Of a stretch of DNA of 64,000 nucleotides, positions 16,973 to 26,255 are shown one piece after another. Each line of letters starts with the position of its first letter. The first letter of the stretch is position 1. The notes under the pieces were generated by a model. It saw only the letters and a list, made by a program, of their open reading frames with translations, was not told where the DNA came from and searched no databases. This DNA comes from Aquimarina sp. AU58 (GTDB lineage Bacteria > Bacteroidota > Bacteroidia > Flavobacteriales > Flavobacteriaceae), in NCBI RefSeq assembly GCF_900312745.1, contig NZ_OMPD01000014.1, forward strand, positions 3,100,001 to 3,164,000, in the 5' to 3' direction. The position numbers and the translations under genes were made by a program.

Positions 16973-19900
16973 TTATTTTATCCTAAAATGATAACCGATT
17001 CCCATTCCAAACCAATAAAAATCTGAGGGATGATCAAACAATTTGGTATAATTTGCGCCAATAGATAATCTGCTTTTTGAAGAAAGCTCAAAATCTAACC
17101 CTATACCGGCATTAGCACTCAAATAAGATTTATCATTCAAAACCCCGTGGACACCTGGGCCTAACTCGCCATAGATGTTTAAATTTCTTCGAATGGGTAA
17201 ATATCCTTTTAATTGCAATACTCCAGACAGAATATTGAGATCAGGCTTAAAGTGCTCAAAACCTGCTAAAAATTGCAAACTATATTGCTTTTTTATTTTC
17301 CATTCTACATCCAGTTTACCATAAATACCGGAATCAAAAAAGGTATTTAAATTTCCTCTGGGTAATGTGGTTCCAGCATGAAAACTAAGAAACCATTGTT
17401 TAGTATTGGTATCTGGTAAAGTTCCATCATGCCATACTTCATCATAAAGCTGTATCTTAATATCTGGTTTGCGATCGGTAGTGGTAGACATCTCAATTTG
17501 ATACGTACCATTTCCCATATCTTTTATCTCCTTCAATACCCCATTAGTAACGTGTATATCAAATACATGCCCATAATCAGGGCCCAAATAATTTCCAAAT
17601 TTGTCCTTAGGTTCAAATTCCCATATCCAGGTATAATTTCCATCTGCTCCAGGACCTGATTTACTAATAAAAACATCTGAATCATCAAAACTGAAATTTG
17701 CAAAACGTACGACCACCGAACGTTGCTCTGTTCTTTCAAAATTTCCCAGAAAAGGATGATTTCCTTTTATAGTATAAATTATAGTGTATGTTCCGGGAAT
17801 ATTAGTGTTTGTAAAGTTTTCGCGAAAGACTTTATCTGATCCCGAGCTTAGTGTAATAGGTTGCTCTATCGGAGTTATTTTATTTACAAATGAAGGATCC
17901 TGAACCAGCACCGAAAGTTTTTGAGCTCCTATAGGTAGTCCAGGCTCAAATGTAGTAGGAGCCGGTGCATTGGTTGTACTTAATAAGGTTCCTAAACCTT
18001 GTTTTGGTCGTAATACTTTTGCGGTTACAGTGATATTCTCATCAACTAATTCATCATTAACCAGAACTTCTGCATTTATAGCTATAGGTTGCCCTACGAG
18101 ATTAAATAGGTTACCGGCAGATAAATTATATTTTAGTGAGGATTCATCGGTAATAGCAGCTATTTCGTAAGAGGCTTGTCTTGCTCCATTTCTTAACACT
18201 ACCGACCAATCTCCTTCAAAACGTGGGCCTTGCATTAAAGAAAGCACCTCAAAAGGAAAACTATAAATCTTATAAAACCCACCATTAATCACTCTTGCAA
18301 ATTGGGTAACATCGACTTTCCCTTTTCTAATAGAGACACTTATTTCATCTCCCAGAGCATAACTCACTTTAAAAACCACTTGTTTTGATGGTGAATTAAT
18401 TGAAAAAGATTCTGTTTTGAGATCATTTAGAATCCCTTTTCGATACGCTACCAGTTGCGGACTAAAGCTTCTTAGAGCATCTACTAACTCCTCTACAAAA
18501 AATTGTCTTAAATCCTCGTCGGGAGCAGTTGTGATTTTAGTAACTCCATTGGTAGCACTAGAGATATCTGCTAATTGTGATTCGAACGATGAAGTTGCTC
18601 CTACTCCTATAGTATTTACTTTTATCCCTAATGCATTATCTAGTGTAGTAGCCGGAGTTGTTGGATTTACATTAGAATTTGTTCCAAATTCTCCATTTTG
18701 TATATCCAAACCAGGAAAAGACACTCCCGGATCTACATTTTGCATTCCGTCTGTAAATAATATAATATTTCTTGGTCTTGATGTATCAGTTAGTTCATTG
18801 ATGGCTACTTGCAAGCCTCCCCCCATGGCAGTTAACTGTGTGGCACTAGTGGTTTGCGAATTTACATTGGTAATCATTGCGTCTGTATTATCTATTACAG
18901 GTAATAAAACATCTCCACCAGAACTAAAATTATCAACATTGGTTCTAAAATATATGGTACCAATTCTATCATCTTCTACGGCAAGTCCTTTCCATAGTTG
19001 CATAAAAATCTCTACCGATTCTTTTAATACATCAAGCTTCGGATCACAAGTTGAGCAAGCATTACTTAACATGCTGCCTGAAATATCCAGCACCAAGGCA
19101 ACATCTACCGGATCGCGTTCTGAAAAGTTGAACGTCCAGGCTCCTCTTCCTAATGTTCCGGCTAATAAAATATCATCTGCTGTATCATATTCGAGATCAT
19201 ATACCGGTACAGGAGGTAAATTTGTGCCTAATGGAGCCCAAGTACTAAAATTTGGCCCCGGAGCAATAAATACACCTATATCTGTCCCTACCGCTAGAAT
19301 ATCATCTCCGCTGTTAGGAATATAAGCGATGGATCTAAAGGTGCTCCCCGGATTTAATAAAAGTAAATTTCCTGTAATATCTGTCCAGCTAGAGCCGGTA
19401 TCATCGGTTTCGAAAACACTATTGCTATCAATTACGTATGCAGATTGTGAATCGTCTGGATCTAATGTTACTCCTTGTACCGAGCCTCCAGTATATGCTG
19501 TAGAATTGGTAAAAGCTGCCGGAGCTGCTGCGGTTCTAATTTGCACATTAGAACCCGAACCGGCATAAATTATATCTGCATTATCGTTTGCCCCATATGC
19601 GATCGCATCCTCACCAGAATCATTTGTAAAAATTCCGTTGACCGTAAAAGTTGAAATGCTGGTAACTGTTGCCCCTCCATCAGAAGATTCAAATAACGCT
19701 CCATTTGTTGCAATTAATATTCTACCATCCTGGTTATTAACTTTTATAGGATTTACAAAGCCAAAATTGGTTATTGCCAAACCGGTGGCTGTATTGATAA
19801 GTCCTGGAAATACCTGACTTTGAAATACATTTCCTGTAGAATATACTCTACTTCTGAAATTACCCAGGTTTTGAGAACTGGCATATCTTGTTGAAGTAGT

Positions 19901-21418
19901 AGTGCTACTAACATCATCAATTGCAACATCACCACCGTCTCCTCTTACAATAGTATTCCAGGTACTGTTGGTCGGGAATTCTTGTTCTGGCACCCCATTA
20001 TCTTGTAATCCACTGATAATAATATTAGAATTGGCGTCCCAATCTACACTATGGATTTCTGAAATATTGATATTTCCATTTAATGAAAACCAATCTCCGG
20101 TTGCATTAATGGGAGCTGTTTGTTTGTATACGCCCCCATCGTCACCTTCGATCAGATCGCCATTAGCATCAAAGTCCATATCCCTGGAGTCAGCATGCGG
20201 AGCACTGTTACTTGCCGTACCGACATGGGTAATACTAGTAAATTGACTTCCTGATGGCTGAGAAGCATCTACTCGGAATAACCTTCCTGAATAATCATTT
20301 GCTCCAAGTGAGTTAGGAAACCCCAGGAAAGGAGTAACCACAGGTTCGTTTGCCCAAGGTTGTCTGTCACCTCCAATATATACAACATCATCATTTGAAG
20401 GGTCTGCTATCAATGAAAGATGCGTATTTCCTTGTCCACCTACATGTATTCCATGAATATTACCGGTTTCAATGGTGGTTGGAATATCCAGTGCAGAATC
20501 CCAGCTAACTCCGGCATCTCCGGATCGATATAAAGCAGACAACCTCCCTAAGGTGACTATAGCCACATAAAGATTGTTATTGTTACCAATGGCAAGTTCC
20601 AGATTACCAGCACCAGCCAAACTTGTGTCTACAGTGGCATTACTTATTTTGGTCCAGGTCGCCCCGGTATCATTACTTATATAAATACCATTAGTACCTG
20701 CGTTGGTATATAAAATTGTAGTATCATTAGGATCAGAAACCAGATCAAAAGAATTCCCTGAAGGAAGCCCGGTACCAACCCCTCCTGATATCTGTATCCA
20801 ATTCCCTCCAGTGTTAGTAGTTCTCCAGATACCACCAGAATCCGAGGCAACAATAATAGTTGCTCCTCTGGCTGCTATTCCTGTAATATCTCGTGTAGAG
20901 AACAATCCTCCTGTATCAATATTGGTCCAGGGCGCATTACCCGTAGTTGTTCTGTATACTCCTCTTGTACCCCCTCCTGCACTTAAAAAAGAACTTGTTC
21001 TTCCATTTCCCATAACTAACGTTTGGTTTGAAGCATCTGTAGGATCAAATTCTAACGCTCCAATAGATTGGCTCGGTAGAGTTCCGGAAATTAAAGTCCA
21101 ATTTGGCGGAGAACTTAGTGCATTTTCAGTTTTCCATACCCCACCATTAGTACCACCAATATATAAAACATCTGCATTAGAGGGGTGTGGCGTCACACAA
21201 TTTACAGCACCTACCACATGACGATCAGTGATATTTTCTACTTGCCCGTTTTTACTTGGTCCAGGGCCTTGTTGAATCCATTGCGCTTGCGATGTTAACG
21301 AGATAAAGAGTACTAAAATTATCGCACCAAACTGTAAAAAATTCTCAGAATGGATACCATTTCTTTTTATGCAAAATATACCCCTTTTTATGCTAGGTTG
21401 TTTTTTAAAACGTATCAT
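16973..21418 (-). CDS. Surface protein: sortilin-like propeller, von Willebrand A domain and terminal outer-membrane barrel
   Basis: A 1481-residue protein. After a long N-terminus with a signal segment (about 29-47, ending SQAQ), residues about 50-760 form BNR/VPS10-like propeller repeats (VLYIGGTNGGVWKTEN, GGIWRTTNTGGNW, GVFIAPGPNF). A von Willebrand A domain at about 770-970 has an intact MIDAS start (DISGS) and FTDG. Ig-like or reprolysin-like beta domains follow. The last 170 residues alternate like a small beta-barrel and end in GIGYHFRIK, which suggests anchoring in the outer membrane. The PQQ-like lipoprotein gene lies 139 bp upstream on the same strand. Adhesion or surface protein binding is likely. 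Confidence 0.8.
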   Translation of the reverse strand: MIRFKKQPSIKRGIFCIKRNGIHSENFLQFGAIILVLFISLTSQAQWIQQGPGPSKNGQVENITDRHVVGAVNCVTPHPSNADVLYIGGTNGGVWKTENALSSPPNWTLISGTLPSQSIGALEFDPTDASNQTLVMGNGRTSSFLSAGGGTRGVYRTTTGNAPWTNIDTGGLFSTRDITGIAARGATIIVASDSGGIWRTTNTGGNWIQISGGVGTGLPSGNSFDLVSDPNDTTILYTNAGTNGIYISNDTGATWTKISNATVDTSLAGAGNLELAIGNNNNLYVAIVTLGRLSALYRSGDAGVSWDSALDIPTTIETGNIHGIHVGGQGNTHLSLIADPSNDDVVYIGGDRQPWANEPVVTPFLGFPNSLGANDYSGRLFRVDASQPSGSQFTSITHVGTASNSAPHADSRDMDFDANGDLIEGDDGGVYKQTAPINATGDWFSLNGNINISEIHSVDWDANSNIIISGLQDNGVPEQEFPTNSTWNTIVRGDGGDVAIDDVSSTTTSTRYASSQNLGNFRSRVYSTGNVFQSQVFPGLINTATGLAITNFGFVNPIKVNNQDGRILIATNGALFESSDGGATVTSISTFTVNGIFTNDSGEDAIAYGANDNADIIYAGSGSNVQIRTAAAPAAFTNSTAYTGGSVQGVTLDPDDSQSAYVIDSNSVFETDDTGSSWTDITGNLLLLNPGSTFRSIAYIPNSGDDILAVGTDIGVFIAPGPNFSTWAPLGTNLPPVPVYDLEYDTADDILLAGTLGRGAWTFNFSERDPVDVALVLDISGSMLSNACSTCDPKLDVLKESVEIFMQLWKGLAVEDDRIGTIYFRTNVDNFSSGGDVLLPVIDNTDAMITNVNSQTTSATQLTAMGGGLQVAINELTDTSRPRNIILFTDGMQNVDPGVSFPGLDIQNGEFGTNSNVNPTTPATTLDNALGIKVNTIGVGATSSFESQLADISSATNGVTKITTAPDEDLRQFFVEELVDALRSFSPQLVAYRKGILNDLKTESFSINSPSKQVVFKVSYALGDEISVSIRKGKVDVTQFARVINGGFYKIYSFPFEVLSLMQGPRFEGDWSVVLRNGARQASYEIAAITDESSLKYNLSAGNLFNLVGQPIAINAEVLVNDELVDENITVTAKVLRPKQGLGTLLSTTNAPAPTTFEPGLPIGAQKLSVLVQDPSFVNKITPIEQPITLSSGSDKVFRENFTNTNIPGTYTIIYTIKGNHPFLGNFERTEQRSVVVRFANFSFDDSDVFISKSGPGADGNYTWIWEFEPKDKFGNYLGPDYGHVFDIHVTNGVLKEIKDMGNGTYQIEMSTTTDRKPDIKIQLYDEVWHDGTLPDTNTKQWFLSFHAGTTLPRGNLNTFFDSGIYGKLDVEWKIKKQYSLQFLAGFEHFKPDLNILSGVLQLKGYLPIRRNLNIYGELGPGVHGVLNDKSYLSANAGIGLDFELSSKSRLSIGANYTKLFDHPSDFYWFGMGIGYHFRIK

Positions 21419-21557
21419 ACGAACAGGTTTTAAGTGTATTTAATAAATAGTAAAATGTGTGGGGTATTATAATGCATTATGCAATGCATCAAGTTTTTTT
21501 GGGTTACCCTTAAAAAGGATTGACCTGCAATTAAAAATGAAATACGGGAAGTTATTT

Positions 21558-22550
21558 TCAAGGAGGTGTTGGACCTCGATAAATTGTATCTAAAATTTCT
21601 ATGGTCCACAAAACCTCACCGGTTTTCAAATTAATAGCTTTAAGTTGTAATGGGACTGTGGTTATTCGATTGTTTATATTTCTAGAGTAAAGCCCTGTCT
21701 CATATATAAGAATATCATTTTTGACAAAAAAAGGAGCATAAGATTTATGACTTTGGATTTCACCTAGTTTCTGACGTGTTCTTGTATCGTAAATTTCCCA
21801 GGAATATTTGTTAAATGCATCATCAGAAGCAATCTTTTTACTTAGCAAAATATTTTTTTGATCCTTTGAAATAAATTGTTGTCCTTCTATTCCTTGAATT
21901 TGTTGAGTCGAAGTCGGAATAATTGACTGAGCCATGTTAGAAGGTAATTGATTTTGCCTTATAGTACTGATTTTACCCTGAGTATTCAACCTTAGCGCTC
22001 CAGAACTACTTAAAAGATCATTAAGTGGAAGAGAATCCTTTTCTATGAGTCCCTTAAAATTTCTTTGTTGAAAATCCCAGCTAAAAAAAGTTTGATTTCC
22101 CACTACCTTAGCCCTTAAATCAAAAGAATTGTTAGCGCTTTGTACAAATCCTGCATTTACCTGTTGAGGTAAAGCTATAGAGTCTATCGAGATGTTTACA
22201 CCCGATCTACCTAGATCAAGCTGAGTAATAATTACACTTTCTGGAGAAATAGTAGATTTACTTTGACAAACCAATTTATTATTGATGATAGCCAGTGCTT
22301 TGGCTTCTACCTGACTACTCCATAATGTCTCGCCAGTGGTGATAGAAATAGCTTGAGGTTTTCTTTCTGGATTAGTAATAAAAATCTGCCCCCTGATTGG
22401 ATCTACCACAGCACCATCTCTCATAACGAAAGGTACTTCATTAATAGCCTGGGCTTGCATAGGAGTTTTACATCCCAAAATATTAAGAATTAGTAACCCC
22501 AGCAGTATTGTTCGAAATAATTTAGTTTTTTTTGACTTCATAATATGCAT
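21558..22550 (-). CDS. Lipoprotein with PQQ-like propeller
   Basis: A 330-residue protein with a lipobox (LNILGC). The start could be ATG 22550 or, equally well, the ATG three codons later (22541). PQQ/quinoprotein-like blades are seen in TGETLWSSQVEAKALAIINN and in the C-terminal KAINLKTGEVLWTIEIL. No catalytic residues are visible, so it is probably a binding scaffold. It precedes the surface von Willebrand protein by 139 bp on the same strand and may be its partner at the outer membrane. Confidence 0.75.
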   Translation of the reverse strand: MHIMKSKKTKLFRTILLGLLILNILGCKTPMQAQAINEVPFVMRDGAVVDPIRGQIFITNPERKPQAISITTGETLWSSQVEAKALAIINNKLVCQSKSTISPESVIITQLDLGRSGVNISIDSIALPQQVNAGFVQSANNSFDLRAKVVGNQTFFSWDFQQRNFKGLIEKDSLPLNDLLSSSGALRLNTQGKISTIRQNQLPSNMAQSIIPTSTQQIQGIEGQQFISKDQKNILLSKKIASDDAFNKYSWEIYDTRTRQKLGEIQSHKSYAPFFVKNDILIYETGLYSRNINNRITTVPLQLKAINLKTGEVLWTIEILDTIYRGPTPP

Positions 22551-22928
22551 AATTAATTATGTCCTACAGTATTTTGCGGGGTTATTATAGCTGCATACAT
22601 TTCATTCATTACATATTGCAAATTTAAACATATCAATAGTAGTGCCAAAAGGAAATCAACCCAAAGTAAGGGGGAGATTTAACCCTAAAATTATTTATAA
22701 ATCATTATACTTAAATGTTATACAACTAAAATCACAAAGCTATATTGTAGCAAATTGGTGTATACGTAGTATTTACATAATTGCAGATATAATGTTTTAA
22801 ACCTTATTATATAGATAGTAATTATGTACGTGCTATTTGTGACTTAGCCCTCCCCTGTTACCTGTAGAACTTCAATTCATCTTTTTTAATGTTTCAAGGC
22901 AAAATTCAGGGTAGTATGTCAAGTGGTT
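22551..22928. other. 378-bp gap without a gene
   Basis: AT-rich DNA upstream of the lipoprotein gene and downstream of a serine hydrolase gene. It contains no copy of the dispersed repeat, no long hairpin and no small reading frame that I can support. Confidence 0.6.
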
Positions 22929-24575
22929 TTATTGTTTTTCTAGTATCGCAGGTAATATATAATCAATCATCATTTTATCGGCATTAACAATAGATCCAGG
23001 TTTGTTATATGCCGAAGCCGTAATGACAATAACAAAAGGAATATTTTTAAAGATATAAATCCTATTGCCTCCATTTCCAGTGCAAAAAGATACTTCATAA
23101 TCTTTATCATTGATTGTATATACTCTATTCCAGAAAAGGTAACCGTAATGCAAGCCTTCTATTCCTCCATAGTTCTGCGATACTTGTTTGGCTAAACTTT
23201 TTTCTACCCATTCTTCAGTTAAGATTTGTTTGCCATTCCAAAGTCCTTTGTTTTTATACAGTTGTCCATATTTTGCAAAATCAATAGCACGAAGTTGTAT
23301 TCCCCCACCTGTATATGCAGTATTTTGAGGAGTATAAAACCACTTATAATTGGTAATACCTAAGGGGGCAAATAATTTTTTATCGGCATAAGAAACAAGT
23401 CCATTAGGAACTGATTTATGAATAATATCCCCTAGCAAACCACTACCAGCAGTAAAGTAATTATAGTCTTTGCCTATTACTTTATCTTTATGCATAGGTA
23501 AATCTAAAGCAAACTTCACCCAGTTATCAGAAGATTGCATCTTATCTTCAGTACCAGGACTTTCATCATCCCTATCATCACCAAGAAATCCAGAACTCAT
23601 GGTTAAAAGTGATTTTAACGTTACAGAATCTTTTTTGGGACTATAATTTTTATATGATTTTAAATCGTAAAAATCTTTTAATAAAGCATTTTCATTTTTT
23701 ATTAATTTTTCTTTAACGGCAATACCCATTATTGTAGAAGCAAATGATTTTCCTACCGACATAGGGTTGTGCAAACTATCTCTTGCTGCGCCGTTAAAAT
23801 ATTCTTCTATTAGGAGTTCATCATCTTTTATCACTACAATTCCATTAATATCCTCAAATCTACCTTCTGCTATTTTTCTATTTAGAGCTTCAATTTTATT
23901 GTTGTCAAAATTATCTTTAGAAATTTTCCAACCACTATTAGGCTGTATTTTCTGAACAGGCACTAAACTTTCATCTATAACTATTTTAGGCACTTCTACA
24001 GCAATACTTCCTTTAGCCAAAAGAGGGCCAACTTTTAATCCATCTCCTTTTAAATAAGGTCTTACTTCGATACTAAAAGTATGATTTCCTTCTGTAAATG
24101 CATCTAGCCCACCATTAATTTTCATAAATCGTTGCCACATAAACCAACCCCAAAAATTAATTTGTTCTGGTGTTACTAGTGGTATTACTTGCCTGAGTTT
24201 TTCTGTTTTACGTGTTTTTGGCCCTGCTCCAGTGTTTAAGTTTTCCGCATAAATTAATTTTCCATCTACTAAATATGAAAATTGAAAATTTCCTTTGCTT
24301 AATAATTCATCTTCAGATAAGGTTGGAGCTAATTCTTGAAGACTTTGTATCAATGGTTTATCTAAGTTAAAAACAATACTAAGGTAGGCATCGTTATGTA
24401 AATTGAAGTTTTTTGAATATTCTTCTGAGGAAATTTTAGCTTTTGTAAAGTCTACTGTTGAAAAATATAAATTTTCTATTTCGTTTGAAGGTGTATTATC
24501 TGATTTTGACTGACTATTATTCTTGCACGATATTAATATACATACAATAAGTACTAAAAAATAATTTGATTTCAT
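22929..24575 (-). CDS. Lipoprotein serine hydrolase (class C beta-lactamase-related)
   Basis: A 548-residue lipoprotein (lipobox LISC, Cys17). Residues 35-200 are a beta-rich N-terminal region with FWGWFMWQRFM. Residues 235-545 are the beta-lactamase-related domain: nucleophile motif S273-V-G-K276 (SxxK), then YNYFTAGSGLLG in the position of the YxN motif, and GNGGNRIYIF near the end in place of HxG/KTG. This fold covers esterases, DD-peptidases and aminopeptidases as well as beta-lactamases, so the substrate is unknown. It is divergent from a membrane AraC regulator at 24852, which may control it. Confidence 0.85.
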   Translation of the reverse strand: MKSNYFLVLIVCILISCKNNSQSKSDNTPSNEIENLYFSTVDFTKAKISSEEYSKNFNLHNDAYLSIVFNLDKPLIQSLQELAPTLSEDELLSKGNFQFSYLVDGKLIYAENLNTGAGPKTRKTEKLRQVIPLVTPEQINFWGWFMWQRFMKINGGLDAFTEGNHTFSIEVRPYLKGDGLKVGPLLAKGSIAVEVPKIVIDESLVPVQKIQPNSGWKISKDNFDNNKIEALNRKIAEGRFEDINGIVVIKDDELLIEEYFNGAARDSLHNPMSVGKSFASTIMGIAVKEKLIKNENALLKDFYDLKSYKNYSPKKDSVTLKSLLTMSSGFLGDDRDDESPGTEDKMQSSDNWVKFALDLPMHKDKVIGKDYNYFTAGSGLLGDIIHKSVPNGLVSYADKKLFAPLGITNYKWFYTPQNTAYTGGGIQLRAIDFAKYGQLYKNKGLWNGKQILTEEWVEKSLAKQVSQNYGGIEGLHYGYLFWNRVYTINDKDYEVSFCTGNGGNRIYIFKNIPFVIVITASAYNKPGSIVNADKMMIDYILPAILEKQ

Positions 24576-24851
24576 AGTTGTATTGATTTTAGCTTTAATT
24601 GAATTCAGAATTAGCGTAAGAATATTTTTAAATTAACATTGCTATTTCCTACATTAATTTTTGTAAAGAAAACTTTTTTTTGTCATCAGATGTAACAATT
24701 GTCGTTATTAGATGTCCTAAACTATAGTATCAGACCATTTTTTTAGTCCATACATAAATAAAGATCAAATTCTAACTAAATGAAATGATAAAAAATAGTA
24801 AACCTATTTTAATGTTAGACTAAAACACAACAATATTAAAATTTTGAGTGG
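24576..24851. promoter_or_regulatory. Divergent control region of serine hydrolase and AraC gene
   Basis: A 276-bp gap between divergent genes. It holds AGATGT twice 22 bp apart (24689 and 24711), with TTGTCGTTA (24699-24707) between them. Similar (A/T)TGTCGT motifs occur upstream of three other operons in this window (29309, 31426, 36456). A role as a regulator site is inference. Confidence 0.35.
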
Positions 24852-25976
24852 ATGAGTATATCACTATATGAGCTTTTTCTGGTATTAGTTATTGGTCAGT
24901 GTATTTTTTTGATTTTTGCCATTCAGTATATCCCTAAAAAGCATACAGGAGCAAACAGGACTATACAGTATTTATTGGCTATTTATAGCCTTTTTTTATT
25001 CGAAAGGGCTTTAGGTGCTGAATTTGAAAGAGACTTTTTGAGGCAATATAGTAATATCATTAATACTTTTTATCTTTTTATTGGGCCTTTAGTTTACACG
25101 TATATTAGGCGGTTACTTTTTTATAAAAATGGAAATTATCAGTTAGCATACTATCACTATTTGCCAGCATTATTGTATGTAGTATACTGTTTTTTTCATG
25201 TTTATATTTATGATTCAATAAAGGATTTAAGCAGTTATTTTAACACGTTATTGTTTTGTAACGACATCATATTTTTCGTTTTTATCTCGGCTTATTTATT
25301 CAAATCTAATAGACTACTAAATTACTATAAGAAGAATGAAGGACAAGAACTATCCTTTAATCAAACCATTATAAAATATATAGAGATTATGCTGATTGGT
25401 TTGTTAATTTATATGATTTTTTGGTTGCTAGGCATTGTTGAACGCTTTGTTGTTAAATTACCAATCGATATTAGAATGATCTGGGATATATCATGTTTAA
25501 TCTTTGGTATACAAATTTATATAGTAGGTTTTTATAATTTAAAACATCCAGAAGTATTTAAAATTAGGTTTCCTTTAAATAAGGAAAACGAATCTAAAAG
25601 AAAGAATACGCTTGACGAAAAAGAAATAAATAAGATTAAAAATCTAATTGACACCTTCTTAGAAGAAAAGAAAGGCTATTGCCGACCAGAATTAAGTTTG
25701 TCAATTTTAGCTAATGAAATTAATACTACAACTAATAAATTGTCGTGGGTTCTAAATAATATTTATAAAAAAACTTTTTACGAACTGGTTAATGAATATC
25801 GAGTTGAGTATTTTTTACAAAGAATAAATGAAAATAAGCATAAAGAATTTACATTAATTTCTATTGCATTTGAAGTTGGATTCAATTCAAAGTCTACCTT
25901 TTACAAAGCATTTAAAGAGATAACAAATTTTACTCCTACAGAATATATTAGAAAGGTTGAGAACTTGCAAAGATAA
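24852..25976 (+). CDS. AraC-family regulator with multi-pass membrane N-terminus
   Basis: A 374-residue protein with about seven membrane helices in residues 5-230 (LFLVLVIGQCIFLIFAIQYI; FYLFIGPLVYTYI; IMLIGLLIYMIFWLLG) and an AraC DNA-binding domain at 265-370. Both HTH motifs are visible: LSLSILANEINTTTNKLSWV and FTLISIAFEVGFNSKSTFY, ending PTEYIRK. This membrane-tethered type is common in Flavobacteriia and probably senses something in the membrane or periplasm. The divergent serine hydrolase is the obvious target. Confidence 0.9.
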   Translation: MSISLYELFLVLVIGQCIFLIFAIQYIPKKHTGANRTIQYLLAIYSLFLFERALGAEFERDFLRQYSNIINTFYLFIGPLVYTYIRRLLFYKNGNYQLAYYHYLPALLYVVYCFFHVYIYDSIKDLSSYFNTLLFCNDIIFFVFISAYLFKSNRLLNYYKKNEGQELSFNQTIIKYIEIMLIGLLIYMIFWLLGIVERFVVKLPIDIRMIWDISCLIFGIQIYIVGFYNLKHPEVFKIRFPLNKENESKRKNTLDEKEINKIKNLIDTFLEEKKGYCRPELSLSILANEINTTTNKLSWVLNNIYKKTFYELVNEYRVEYFLQRINENKHKEFTLISIAFEVGFNSKSTFYKAFKEITNFTPTEYIRKVENLQR

Positions 25977-26186
25977 TGAGTATTAATAAATACGTAGGTT
26001 CAGGTTACAAGTGCAATTCTATATAACAGTGACATTTTATCAATGCTATGTTTAAAGTGTATGACTAAATGTGTTTTACCCTCTGAAAGCGGCTTAGATC
26101 TATATATCATCAGCGTTTATATAACAACGGTTTTATGACCTTAATTTCATTAATATTCGTAGGCTATAATTCTGTTTTAAGACACT

Positions 26187-26225
26187 AATTATTTTGGAAT
26201 GTTTGTTAAACATTCCAAAATAATT
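26187..26225. terminator. Bidirectional terminator between convergent genes
   Basis: A perfect 18-bp stem, AATTATTTTGGAATGTTT (26187-26204), loop GTT, with a matching right arm (26208-26225). A and T runs on both sides serve transcripts from either direction. It lies between the convergent AraC and S41-type genes. Confidence 0.85.
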
Positions 26226-26255
26226 ACAAAAAATCAAGATTTCATTCTATAGTTA

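Noticed and set aside
18417..19325. 302-codon plus-strand frame opposite the 1481-residue gene
   Set aside because: It lies antisense to the von Willebrand/propeller gene, has a low-complexity Ser/Thr/Val composition, no start context and no recognisable domain.
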